From contig JAULUH010000459.1 of the NCBI GenBank assembly GCA_032111745.1, positions 1 to 27,695 on the forward strand: DNA of 27,695 nucleotides, written 5' to 3'. The notes beneath the pieces were generated by a model. The model was not told where the DNA came from. It made no database searches and saw only the letters and a list, made by a program, of their open reading frames with translations. Made by a program: the position numbers and the translations under genes. The first letter of the stretch is position 1. Each line of letters opens with the position of its first letter. The stretch comes from JAULUH01 sp032111745. Lineage in GTDB: Bacteria; Chloroflexota; Anaerolineae; JAAEKA01. This document shows, one piece after another, positions 1-7,329 of the stretch.

Positions 1-897
1 TTGGACTGGATGTCGGTAAGCGGTTGGGTGTCGCAGGGAGGAACCCTGCTGGGCTCAGGCCGCTATGACTTTGGCCCGGGGGATTGGGGAAACCTGGAGA
101 AAATGCTACAGCGCCACGATGTGCGCGGCCTGATGGTGCTGGGGGGCTTGAACGCCTACCACAACGTGGCCGAGATGGTGCGGCTGCGCGGCCGGCATCC
201 CGGCTTTGGCATCCCCATCCTGTGCCTGCCGGCATCCATTGACAACAGCCTCCCCGCCACCGACTTCTCCATCGGTGCCGACACGGCCCTGAACAACATC
301 GTGGATGCCGTGGACAAGATCAAGACCACGGCCAGTTCCACCCACCGCGCGTTCGTCATCGAAGTGATGGGCGGGGACTGTGGATTCCTGCCCTTGATGA
401 GTGCCCTGGCCAGCGGCGCGGAGCAGGCATACCTGCCTGAGGATGGCATTACCCTGGAGCAGCTGTCGGAGGATGTCCAGACCTTGCGGCAGGGCTTTCG
501 CCGGGGCAAGTCCCTGGGCATCATGATCATGGGCGAGCAGGCCTCCCGGCACTACAACACGGATGTCATCCGGCGGGTGATGCAGGAAGAGGGCGAGGAC
601 GAATTCGACGTGCGGGCCTCGATCTTGGGCCACCTGCAGCGCGGGGGCGTGCCGACCCCCTTCGACCGTATCCAGGCCTGCCGCTTCGCCCACCATGGCA
701 TGCGGCGGCTGCTGGACCTGATGCAGCAGGGCGAAACCGACGCCCACGTTATCGGCCTGATCGGCAAGCGGATCGAGATCACCCCCCTGGGCGATGCCAT
801 GAAGATGCTGCATCCGTCAGGGGGGCGGCCGGCGGACGAGTGGTGGATGAGCCTGCGCGGCCTCGCTGAGCGGCTGGCGGCCTCCCCGGAGGGCTGA
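1..897 (+). CDS. pfkA: 6-phosphofructokinase, C-terminal part (5' end outside window); resembles C-half of tandem PFK
   Basis: The reading frame is open from the first base, so the N-terminus lies upstream. Family features are clear: the IGADTALN segment (about residues 91-98), EVMGGDCG (121-128) and the sugar-phosphate loop GHLQRGGVPTPFDR (210-223). Two features are unlike ordinary bacterial PfkA. The GGDGS nucleotide-binding motif reads GGLNAY (49-54), and TIDND reads SIDNSL (79-84), keeping the Asp-Asn pair but losing the second Asp. The tail ADEWWMSLRGLAERLA and the GWVSQGG opening resemble the C-terminal regulatory half of eukaryotic PFK1. The family phosphorylates fructose 6-phosphate in glycolysis; this half would be regulatory or structural rather than the main ATP site. 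The remaining length fits one PFK domain. The stop codon directly abuts the convergent RNase J stop. PFK family is near certain; the tandem reading is an inference. Confidence 0.85.
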   Translation: MDWMSVSGWVSQGGTLLGSGRYDFGPGDWGNLEKMLQRHDVRGLMVLGGLNAYHNVAEMVRLRGRHPGFGIPILCLPASIDNSLPATDFSIGADTALNNIVDAVDKIKTTASSTHRAFVIEVMGGDCGFLPLMSALASGAEQAYLPEDGITLEQLSEDVQTLRQGFRRGKSLGIMIMGEQASRHYNTDVIRRVMQEEGEDEFDVRASILGHLQRGGVPTPFDRIQACRFAHHGMRRLLDLMQQGETDAHVIGLIGKRIEITPLGDAMKMLHPSGGRPADEWWMSLRGLAERLAASPEG

Positions 898-2553
898 CTA
901 CACCTCGACGATGACGGGGATGATCATGGGCTTGCGCCCGGTCTGCTCGTAAAAATAGCGCCCCAGCACCTGGCGGACGGCCTCCTCCAGGCCGCGCTTG
1001 CCAACCCGGGAGGTCTCCTGCAGGGTTTCGGCCACCAGGACCTGGGCTGTGTTGATCAGGAGGACGGACTCTTTCTCGTAGACGAAGCCCCGGGTGATGA
1101 TCTCGGGCTCTCCCTGCCGCGCGCGTTGCTCGAAGCTCCATTTGACGATCACCACCACGAACCCGTAGGTAGCCAGGGCCTCCCGGTCGCGCAGCACGGC
1201 TGGCCCCACATCGCCCACACCGCTACCGTCCACAAACACGTAGCCACCGGGGAGTCGTTCGCCTACCACAGCGCCGGCCTCGTCGAACTCCAGCACGACG
1301 CCGTTCTCGACGACCAGCACGTACTGATCGGGGATGCCCAATTGGTGGGCTAGCCGGGCGTGGGCGTGCAGGTGGCGCAGCTCGCCGTGCACCGGCACGA
1401 AGTACTCGGGCTTGGCCAGGGTGAGCAGCAGCTTCATCTCCTCCTGGGAGGCATGCCCGCTGACGTGCACGGGTACCAGCGGGGCGTAGAGCACCTCGGC
1501 ACCACGGCGGATCAGCCGGTTGATCATCTGGGAGATCAGGCGCTCGTTGCCAGGGATGGGGTGGGAGCTCAGGATGACCGTGTCGCCGGGGATGATCTCG
1601 ATGTCCTTGTGCCGGCCGGTGGCAATGCGGGCCAGGGCTGCCTCGGGCTGGCCCTGGGCGCCAGTGGTGATGTACACGACCTTCTCCGGGGATAGCTGCT
1701 TGGCCTTCTCGATCTCCACCAGGGTGCCGCGGGGCACGTTCAGGTAGCCCAGCTTCTGCGCGATCTGGACGTTGGCGCGCATGCTGTAGCCGGCCAGGGC
1801 CACCTTGCGCCGGTGGTTATGGGCGGCGTCCAGGACCTGCTGGACCCGGCTGAGCAGAGAGGCGAAGGTGGAGATGATGATGCGGCCGCTGGCCTCGCGA
1901 AAGATGCGGTCAAAGGTCTCATTGATGGTGGACTCGGACGGGGTCCAGCCCGGGCGCTCGGCGCCGGTGGAGTCGGCCAGGAGTACCATCACTCCATCGT
2001 TCCCGAGCTCGGCGATGCGGCCGAAGTCGGGCGCGGTGCCGTGCACCGGCGTGTAGTCGAACTTGAAGTCGCCGGTGTGGAGGATCATTCCTACTGGCGT
2101 GCGAATGGCCAGAGCCACGCCGTCGGGGATGGAATGGTTGATGGCAATGAACTCCACCTCGAAGGGGCCGACGGCAAAGCGCTCCCCATCCTCCACGACC
2201 AGCTGCTGGCACATGCCGCCCAGGCGGGCTTCCTTGAGCTTGTTCTCCAGCATGCCCTGGACCAGGCGGGTGGCATAGATGGGCACGGACAGGTGGAGGT
2301 CCCGGATCAGGAAGGGCAGGGCTCCCAGGTGGTCCTCATGGCCGTGGGTGATGACCACGCCAGCAATCTGGTCGGCCTTCTGGCGCAGGTAGGTCCAGTC
2401 CGGCAGCACCAGGTCGACCCCCAACATGTCGTTGGCGGGGAACATGATGCCGGCGTCGACGACCATGATCTGGTTGTCCCACTCGAACAGCGTCATGTTC
2501 TTGCCGATTTCGCCCAGCCCCCCCAGAGGGATGATCTTAAGCGTTGGGTCCAT
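898..2553 (-). CDS. rnj: Ribonuclease J
   Basis: A 551-residue metallo-beta-lactamase/beta-CASP RNase, of normal length. RNase J enzymes have endonuclease and 5'-3' exonuclease activity in mRNA decay and rRNA maturation. The protein opens with the typical IIPLGGLGEIGKNM, carries the zinc motif HGHEDH (H70, H72, D74, H75), a TGDFKFD segment, a beta-CASP domain with VHGELRHLHAHARL, and a C-terminal region. I start at ATG 2553, giving MDPTLKIIPLGG, rather than 11 codons upstream at 2586, because the extension is unlike the family and overlaps the preceding gene. The upstream AG-rich tract is only a weak ribosome site. It is the last gene of a leftward operon, 29 nt after the PAP2 gene, and its stop is immediately adjacent to the pfk stop, leaving no intergenic terminator space. 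Confidence 0.95.
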   Translation of the reverse strand: MDPTLKIIPLGGLGEIGKNMTLFEWDNQIMVVDAGIMFPANDMLGVDLVLPDWTYLRQKADQIAGVVITHGHEDHLGALPFLIRDLHLSVPIYATRLVQGMLENKLKEARLGGMCQQLVVEDGERFAVGPFEVEFIAINHSIPDGVALAIRTPVGMILHTGDFKFDYTPVHGTAPDFGRIAELGNDGVMVLLADSTGAERPGWTPSESTINETFDRIFREASGRIIISTFASLLSRVQQVLDAAHNHRRKVALAGYSMRANVQIAQKLGYLNVPRGTLVEIEKAKQLSPEKVVYITTGAQGQPEAALARIATGRHKDIEIIPGDTVILSSHPIPGNERLISQMINRLIRRGAEVLYAPLVPVHVSGHASQEEMKLLLTLAKPEYFVPVHGELRHLHAHARLAHQLGIPDQYVLVVENGVVLEFDEAGAVVGERLPGGYVFVDGSGVGDVGPAVLRDREALATYGFVVVIVKWSFEQRARQGEPEIITRGFVYEKESVLLINTAQVLVAETLQETSRVGKRGLEEAVRQVLGRYFYEQTGRKPMIIPVIVEV

Positions 2554-2582
2554 AACTCTTTTCTCTCTGTGCTTTGCCCCGC

Positions 2583-3518
2583 TCAAGGCGAGGGGGCCAG
2601 GTCGCTATCGGCCAGCCGCAGCCGCACGAACAGCCAAGGGGCCAGCCACACTGCCGCCAACCCCACCAGGCCGTAGCGCAGGAGGCGCAAGGCAATGTCC
2701 AGCCCCCACGGCTCCAACTCGGGCAGCAACGCGCCGCCCAAATAGAGTGCGCCCACCACGATGGCCCCCACCAGGTAGCGCGCAGTACGCCGGCCCAGGG
2801 AACCGGCCACGCGAAAGCGTACCGTGCGCTCCTCCATGATGGCGCCCAGCCCGGCGCCGATCAGGATGCCGCTAATGGTGCCGGCGTTCTCGTTGGGATA
2901 GTGGCCATAGAAATCTACCGGCACGAGGAACAGCATGGCCAGGGGCGCGAGCAGGGCCACGGCCACCTGCTGCCCCGTGGACAGGGCATGCCAGCGCGCG
3001 GCCAGACGGTCCTCGTAGCGCAGCCAGACCAGCAGCACCACCAGGCCGATCAGCCAGCCGCCGATCACATCCTGGGGAAAATGGGCGCCCAGGTAGACGC
3101 GCGACAGGCCCATCAGGAGGATCATCACCAGGGCCAGCACGGTGAACCAGCCCTCGCGCACCCGGGCGGCCAAATAGCCCCAGAAGACCACGCCGGGGGT
3201 CTGGGCATGGCCGCTGGGAAAGCCGAAGGTGGTCTCCTCGACCAACTTGCGCACGCGCGCGGGGTCAGGCCGGGGCAGCCGCAACAGCGACTTGACCACC
3301 TCGTTGATCCAGGCCGAGACCATCACGAGGACGATCATGCGCTGGCCCCACTGGCGATTGATGCACCAGTAAATCAGGGCCAGGAGCACGATGTAGCCCT
3401 CCGGGTTGCCCAGCCAGGTGATGACCAGGAAGAAGGCGTCCAGGAAGCTGTTCTGGAACGACTGGATCCCCAGGATCAGGTCGGTGCCCCATGTTTGCAG
3501 GCCGAGGAATTCTTCCAT
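2583..3518 (-). CDS. PAP2-family membrane phosphatase
   Basis: A 311-residue polytopic membrane protein with all three phosphatidic-acid-phosphatase-type-2 signatures: KSLLRLPRP (motif 1), FPSGH (motif 2) and SRVYLGAHFPQDVIGG (motif 3, with the catalytic His and the Asp that supports it). These enzymes hydrolyse lipid phosphates such as undecaprenyl diphosphate or phosphatidate at the outer membrane face; which substrate is used here cannot be read from sequence. Several hydrophobic helices follow the catalytic core, so the protein is longer than the minimal family. The ATG at 3518 has an AGAAGG-like ribosome site 6-7 nt upstream. It begins 22 nt after the M20 peptidase stop and ends 29 nt before rnj, so the three genes are probably cotranscribed. 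Confidence 0.9.
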   Translation of the reverse strand: MEEFLGLQTWGTDLILGIQSFQNSFLDAFFLVITWLGNPEGYIVLLALIYWCINRQWGQRMIVLVMVSAWINEVVKSLLRLPRPDPARVRKLVEETTFGFPSGHAQTPGVVFWGYLAARVREGWFTVLALVMILLMGLSRVYLGAHFPQDVIGGWLIGLVVLLVWLRYEDRLAARWHALSTGQQVAVALLAPLAMLFLVPVDFYGHYPNENAGTISGILIGAGLGAIMEERTVRFRVAGSLGRRTARYLVGAIVVGALYLGGALLPELEPWGLDIALRLLRYGLVGLAAVWLAPWLFVRLRLADSDLAPSP

Positions 3519-3540
3519 GGGCTATCCTTCTCGCTACAGG

Positions 3541-4626
3541 CTAGGCCAGGCTACGCACGGCCGCCAGCAACAGCTCGGTGCCCGCCACCAGGTCGGCCAC
3601 GGCGATATGCTCGTTGGGCGTGTGCACCTCGGCCATGCCGGTGCTGATGACGACGCAGGGGATGCCGGCGGCGGCGAACACGTTGCCGTCGGTGCCGCCG
3701 CCACTGGCGCGCAGCTGGACCCGGTGGCCCAGGTCGCGAGCGGCGGCGCTGACGGCCTGCACGATAGGTTCCTCGTCGGAGAGCTGGTAGGCGTGGTAGG
3801 TGCGCTTGACCTCGATCTCTGCCGAGGTGCCGTGACGGGCAGCAGCCTGCTCGAACGCGGCTACGATCGAGGCCGTCAGCAGCTCCAGCTTCTGGTTGTC
3901 CCGGCTGCGAGCCTCGCCGGTGATCTTGACCCGGTCTGGCACGATGTTGCGCCCGGTGCCGCCCTCGATGATGCCGACGTTGCAGGTGGTCTCGGGGTCG
4001 ATGCGGCCCATGGGCATGGCGGCGATGGCCTCGGCCGCGACGCGGATGGCGTTGATACCCTTCTCAGGCTCCGAGCCGGCATGGGCGCTGATGCCGTGGA
4101 CGACGATCTGCAGGTTATCCTGGGAGGGGGCGCTGACCACGAAGTGGCCCACCGGCCCGCCGGCGTCCAGCACAATGCCCTGGCGGCTGCGCAGACGGCC
4201 AGTATCGAGCTGCCGCGCGCCGTATAGCCCCTGCTCCTCGCCGACGGTGATCACCACCTCCAGGGGCGGGTGGGGCAGCCCATGGTCCTGCAGCAGGGCT
4301 AGCACCTCCAGCACGGCCGCGACTCCGGACTTGTCATCCGCGCCCAGGATAGTGGTGCCGTCGCTGTAAATGACACCCTCCCGGATCATGGGCTGGATGC
4401 CGGTGTCGGTGCCCACGGTGTCCATGTGGGTGCTGAGCAGCAGCCAATTGCCGCTGCCGTCTGCGGTGCGGCCGATCAGATTGCCGGTGGGATCCATCTC
4501 GGTGCGCAGGCCGAGGCCTTGCAGCCTCTGCTCCAGGTGGCGGCCGATCGCCGCCTCTTGCCCGCTGGGGCTGTCGATGCGCACCAGCTGGAGGAAGGTG
4601 TCTACCAGGCGTTGTTGGTTTATCAA
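3541..4626 (-). CDS. M20 family metallopeptidase (PepT/YqjE-like aminopeptidase)
   Basis: A 361-residue zinc-dependent peptidase. Ligand motifs are visible in order: STHMDT (H67, D69), GADDKSG (bridging Asp 97), the catalytic Glu pair in VGEEQG (130-131), LDAGGP (Asp 154) and a C-terminal HTPNEH. The SAHAG stretch marks the inserted dimerisation domain. Members remove N-terminal residues from tri- and dipeptides in the cytoplasm; YqjE-type members are the closest in layout. The frame stays open upstream to 5076, but that extension is proline/arginine-rich shadow sequence overlapping hutI. TTG 4626 is chosen because GGAGAG lies 7 nt upstream and translation then begins INQQRLVDTFLQLVRIDSPS, as in relatives. 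It is first in an apparent operon with the PAP2 gene and rnj. Confidence 0.9.
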   Translation of the reverse strand: MINQQRLVDTFLQLVRIDSPSGQEAAIGRHLEQRLQGLGLRTEMDPTGNLIGRTADGSGNWLLLSTHMDTVGTDTGIQPMIREGVIYSDGTTILGADDKSGVAAVLEVLALLQDHGLPHPPLEVVITVGEEQGLYGARQLDTGRLRSRQGIVLDAGGPVGHFVVSAPSQDNLQIVVHGISAHAGSEPEKGINAIRVAAEAIAAMPMGRIDPETTCNVGIIEGGTGRNIVPDRVKITGEARSRDNQKLELLTASIVAAFEQAAARHGTSAEIEVKRTYHAYQLSDEEPIVQAVSAAARDLGHRVQLRASGGGTDGNVFAAAGIPCVVISTGMAEVHTPNEHIAVADLVAGTELLLAAVRSLA

Positions 4627-4692
4627 GGCGCTTCTCTCCGGATTGACGTGGGGGCGAGGTGACCGGCGCTGGGCGTGGCCGGCACGCTGCGG

Positions 4693-4723
4693 ATTATAGC
4701 ATAGCCCGGGGCAGGAGAGCCAA
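4693..4723 (-). promoter_or_regulatory. Sigma70-type promoter for the M20 peptidase operon
   Basis: On the minus strand a perfect TATAAT (4698-4693) is preceded by TGC, an extended -10, with TTGGCT as -35 at 4723-4718 and a 19-nt spacer. Transcription would start near 4686, giving a leader of about 60 nt before the TTG start. The long spacer is offset by the extended -10. Confidence 0.6.
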
Positions 4724-4829
4724 CGGGCCGGGCGGGAGCGGGGGCGCTGGGGGGGTGGGCGCGAAACGCGCGCGCAGAATCGTGTTCCGTAGAAACCATA
4801 CCCGGGGTTAATGGGAGGTGGGGCATGGC

Positions 4830-6119
4830 TCAGATCACCTGGCCGCGCTTGATCACGGTATCGACCAGGTTGGTGCCAAACCGGTAGCCCAGGTGGCGGT
4901 AGTCGGGGACGTCCAGTACGATGATATCGGCCAGCTTGCCGGGCTCGAGGCTGCCGGTGAGGTCGCCGAGGCCCAGGGCATGGGCACTGTTGATGGTGGC
5001 CGCGCAGATGGCCTCGGCTGGTGTGAGCTTCAGATAGCGGCAGGCCAGGGCGATGACGAACTGCATGGATTCGCACCAGCAGGTGCCGGGGTTCAGGTCG
5101 GTAGCCAGGGCCAGGGCACCGCCCAGTTCCAGGATGCGGCGGGCCGGGGTGTAATCGTGGTGGCCGAGGCCAAAGGGGGTGCCGGGCAGGGCGACGGCGA
5201 TGGTGTTGGAGGCAGCCAAAGCCTGGAGCTGCTCATCGGTGGTGCAGACCAGGTGATCGGCGCTGGTGGCGCCCAGTTCCACGGCCAGGCTGGTGCCGCC
5301 GATGGGCTCGAACTCGTCGGCATGGAGCTTGAGGCCGAGGCCCAGGTCGCGGGCGGCCTCCAAGATACGCCGGCTCTGGTCCACGTCGAAGACGCCGGCC
5401 TCGCAGAAGACATCACAAAAGTCGGCCGCGCGGGCCTCGACCACGCCGTCCGGCGTGTCGACGTGGTAGCGGCGGGCGGCCACGGCCGGCAGCATCTCCT
5501 GCACGACCAGGTCCACGTAGGCGTTGGTGCGGCCGCGGTACTCGGCGGGCACGGCGTGGGCGCCCAAGAAGGTGGGCACCAGGTCGATGGGATGCTGGGC
5601 ATCGAGGAGTCGGATGGCGTCGAGCAGCTTGAGCTCGGTGGCGGTATCGAGCCCGTAGCCGGTCTTGACCTCGGCGGTAGTGGTGCCGTGCAGCAGCATG
5701 GCGTCCAGGCGGGGGAGCGTCTGCGCGACCAGGGTTTCGACCGGGGCGGCACGGGTGGCGCGGACGGTGTGCATGATGCCGCCGCCGGCGTGCATGATGT
5801 CCATGTAGGAGGCGCCGGCGATGCGCTGCTCGAATTCGCCGGCGCGATCTCCCGCCCACACCAGGTGAGTATGGGGATCGACGAAGCCGGGCAATACGAC
5901 CTTGTCGGCGGCGTCGATGAAGAGGGCAGCCTCGGTGTCATCGACCTGGGCCAGCACCTCCGCGGTGGGGCCCACGGCCACGATCTCGCCCTCCAGGCAG
6001 GCGACGGCCCCATCTTCGATGAGCCCCGCGTTGGCCAGGTCAGCGCCGCGCTTAGGGGTACCCGGGCTGGCACAAGTGAGCAGTTGGCTGGCGTGGGCGA
6101 TGATCAGATCGGCCTCCAT
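4830..6119 (-). CDS. hutI: Imidazolonepropionase
   Basis: A 429-residue amidohydrolase that opens the ring of 4-imidazolone-5-propionate to N-formimino-L-glutamate, step three of histidine degradation. HutI signatures are present: PGFVDPHTHLVWAGDR (metal-binding HxH), VKTGYGLD, LKLHADEF, and a late region with TDLNPGTCWCESM; metal-ligand positions are conserved. ATG 6119 is chosen because GAAAGGAAG lies about 7 nt upstream and the further open frame to 6269 runs into an inverted repeat. No hutH, hutU or hutG is in the window, so the rest of the pathway must be elsewhere or absent. The downstream peptidase has its own promoter 130 nt away. Length is slightly above the usual 400-415 residues. 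Confidence 0.93.
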   Translation of the reverse strand: MEADLIIAHASQLLTCASPGTPKRGADLANAGLIEDGAVACLEGEIVAVGPTAEVLAQVDDTEAALFIDAADKVVLPGFVDPHTHLVWAGDRAGEFEQRIAGASYMDIMHAGGGIMHTVRATRAAPVETLVAQTLPRLDAMLLHGTTTAEVKTGYGLDTATELKLLDAIRLLDAQHPIDLVPTFLGAHAVPAEYRGRTNAYVDLVVQEMLPAVAARRYHVDTPDGVVEARAADFCDVFCEAGVFDVDQSRRILEAARDLGLGLKLHADEFEPIGGTSLAVELGATSADHLVCTTDEQLQALAASNTIAVALPGTPFGLGHHDYTPARRILELGGALALATDLNPGTCWCESMQFVIALACRYLKLTPAEAICAATINSAHALGLGDLTGSLEPGKLADIIVLDVPDYRHLGYRFGTNLVDTVIKRGQVI

Positions 6120-6153
6120 GGCAGGCTTCCTTTCTCTGGGTGGCAGTAGGTGT

Positions 6154-6183
6154 ATCGTACCACGGAGAGGGACAGGGCGCCAA
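6154..6183 (-). promoter_or_regulatory. Possible hutI promoter
   Basis: On the minus strand TTGGCG (6183-6178) and TACGAT (6159-6154) are separated by 18 nt, and would start transcription about 30 nt before the hutI ATG. Both boxes deviate from consensus. Confidence 0.4.
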
Positions 6184-6198
6184 TGCGCGGCTCGAGCG

Positions 6199-6271
6199 AA
6201 GTGCGTTGCACCGCCGCCGCAGAGTCGTGTGTAGATACGCGAATCGCCGGCGGCGGCGGTGCAACGCACTT
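6199..6271. repeat. Long perfect inverted repeat between divergent hutI and pRiA4b-like gene
   Basis: Two 22-nt arms at 6199-6220 and 6250-6271 are exact reverse complements; each contains GTGCGTTGCACCGCCGCCGC or its complement. The loop is 29 nt. Shorter outer blocks, CGGCTC at 6189-6194 and GAGCCG at 6282-6287, extend the symmetry. It lies upstream of both divergent promoters and has no T-run, so it is not an ordinary terminator. It may be a small palindromic mobile element or a regulatory cruciform or binding site. Confidence 0.8.
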
Positions 6272-6332
6272 GTCGAAGCTTGAGCCGGATCTTCAGCGCC
6301 CTTCTGGCCAGGCGGAGGGAGGGGCGCAGTGG

Positions 6333-6360
6333 TTGACAGAGCGGTGCGTCGCGCTATACT
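6333..6360 (+). promoter_or_regulatory. Strong sigma70-type promoter for the pRiA4b ORF-3-like gene
   Basis: A perfect TTGACA (6333-6338) and TATACT (6355-6360) are separated by 16 nt. Transcription would start near 6367, leaving a leader of about 30 nt that contains the AGGAGG ribosome site at 6382-6387. Confidence 0.8.
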
Positions 6361-6395
6361 GGGAGGAGGTGGAAAGAAACCAGGAGGCGAATGCC

Positions 6396-7184
6396 ATGAA
6401 GACCTATACATTTCATATTTCCCTGCCCGGCTATGGCCGGGTGTGGCGCAAGGTGGAAATACCGGCTGACTATACGCTGCAAGAGCTGCACTGGGCTATC
6501 CAGGAGGTGTTCAATTTCGACGACGACCACCTCTACTCGTTCTTCATGAGCGGCAAGGCGTGGGACCGAGAGACGGAGTATAGCCTGCCGGAAGGGGTCG
6601 ACCCGTGGGGCCTCTTCTCCGACGACGACGAGGAGGAAGAGGAGTCCGCGGAGGATCAGGAGCTGCCCACCATGGACGAGCTGATCGATCCGGAGGAGGA
6701 AGAGGCGATGCAGCTGTCGATGGCGGAGATGTTCGGCAGGCTGGAGACGGACCAGGAGTTCCGCGAGCAGGTCAAGGAGGGGATGACCAAGGACCTGGGG
6801 CTGCCGGAGTTCTTGGTCGACATGCTCCTGAGCAGGGCGGGCGACATGGCGAGCATGATGCCGGAGGCGACGCTGGACGACATCTTCTCCGTGGAAGGCG
6901 AGGATGACCTGGCCGGCGACGTGCGCCGCACAACCCTGGAGTCCCTCAACCTGAAGGTGGGCAAGCGGTTCCTGTACCTGTTCGACTACGGCGACGAATG
7001 GCGCTTCGACGTGAAGGTGCATGCGGTGCAGGAGGATGCCGACCCGGACGCTGATTATCCCCGCCTGGTAGGGATGGCCGGCGAGGCCCCGCGCCAGTAT
7101 CCGGACTGGGAGGACGACGAGGACTGGGAGGAGGACGAGGAGGACGTAGAGGACGTAGAGGACGTAGAGGACGAGGAGGACTAG
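6396..7184 (+). CDS. Plasmid pRiA4b ORF-3-like protein with acidic insert
   Basis: 262 residues. The N-terminal 75 residues (YTFHISLPGYGRVWRKVEI, then LQELHWAIQEVFNFDDDHLYSF) and a later block (LNLKVGKRFLYLFDYGDEW, about residues 195-213, followed by YPRLVGMAGEAPRQYPD) are the two parts of the pRiA4b ORF-3 domain. In relatives they are usually close together. Here roughly 115 residues separate them, beginning and ending with acidic runs and including a helical, Met-rich middle. The C-terminus is an almost pure Asp/Glu tail coded partly by a 9-bp tandem repeat. The family has no established biochemical function. ATG 6396 is fixed by AGGAGG 8 nt upstream and by the promoter at 6333-6360, which excludes the longer open frame from 6150. 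It is monocistronic, facing a bidirectional terminator. Confidence 0.85.
   Translation: MKTYTFHISLPGYGRVWRKVEIPADYTLQELHWAIQEVFNFDDDHLYSFFMSGKAWDRETEYSLPEGVDPWGLFSDDDEEEEESAEDQELPTMDELIDPEEEEAMQLSMAEMFGRLETDQEFREQVKEGMTKDLGLPEFLVDMLLSRAGDMASMMPEATLDDIFSVEGEDDLAGDVRRTTLESLNLKVGKRFLYLFDYGDEWRFDVKVHAVQEDADPDADYPRLVGMAGEAPRQYPDWEDDEDWEEDEEDVEDVEDVEDEED
7140..7175 (+). repeat. 9-bp tandem repeat in the acidic C-terminal tail
   Basis: GAGGACGTA occurs three times in direct succession, followed by the variant GAGGACGAG. The unit is three codons long, so copy-number changes keep the frame and simply lengthen the acidic EDV tail. Confidence 0.9.
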
Positions 7185-7217
7185 CCCAGGACAGGGTATC
7201 TGTTCATACCCCTACAC

Positions 7218-7247
7218 CTACACCGTGGGTGCCGCCCCGCGGTGTAG
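7218..7247. terminator. Hairpin downstream of the pRiA4b-like gene
   Basis: CTACACCG (7218-7225) and CGGTGTAG (7240-7247) are perfect 8-nt arms around a 14-nt loop, 33 nt after the stop codon. There is no T-run, so termination by this stem alone is doubtful. Confidence 0.4.
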
Positions 7248-7262
7248 TATCTGTATTGTAAA

Positions 7263-7302
7263 CACACGTGAGCCGGGCCCGCCAGAGCCCGGCTCACGTG
7301 TG
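7263..7302. terminator. Likely bidirectional terminator between convergent genes
   Basis: Perfect 16-nt arms CACACGTGAGCCGGGC (7263-7278) and its complement (7287-7302) flank an 8-nt loop. The hairpin sits between the convergent pRiA4b-like gene and rsmD. On the minus strand the stem is followed by TTTACAATA; on the plus strand there is no T-run, so efficiency rests on the very stable stem. Confidence 0.7.
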
Positions 7303-7329
7303 CAAAGAAGGAGGAAGAATACGGCCTGA

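Noticed and set aside
2574..3647. Plus-strand open frame opposite the PAP2 gene
   Set aside because: Gln/His-rich composition typical of an antisense shadow; the opposite strand has three PAP2 motifs.
4627..5076. N-terminal extension of the M20 peptidase
   Set aside because: The 150 extra residues are Pro/Arg-rich shadow sequence overlapping hutI, upstream of the promoter at 4693-4723.
4830..6149. Long plus-strand open frame opposite hutI
   Set aside because: It is a GC-rich mirror of hutI with a Gly/Ala/Val-rich translation and no domain; hutI carries all the family motifs.
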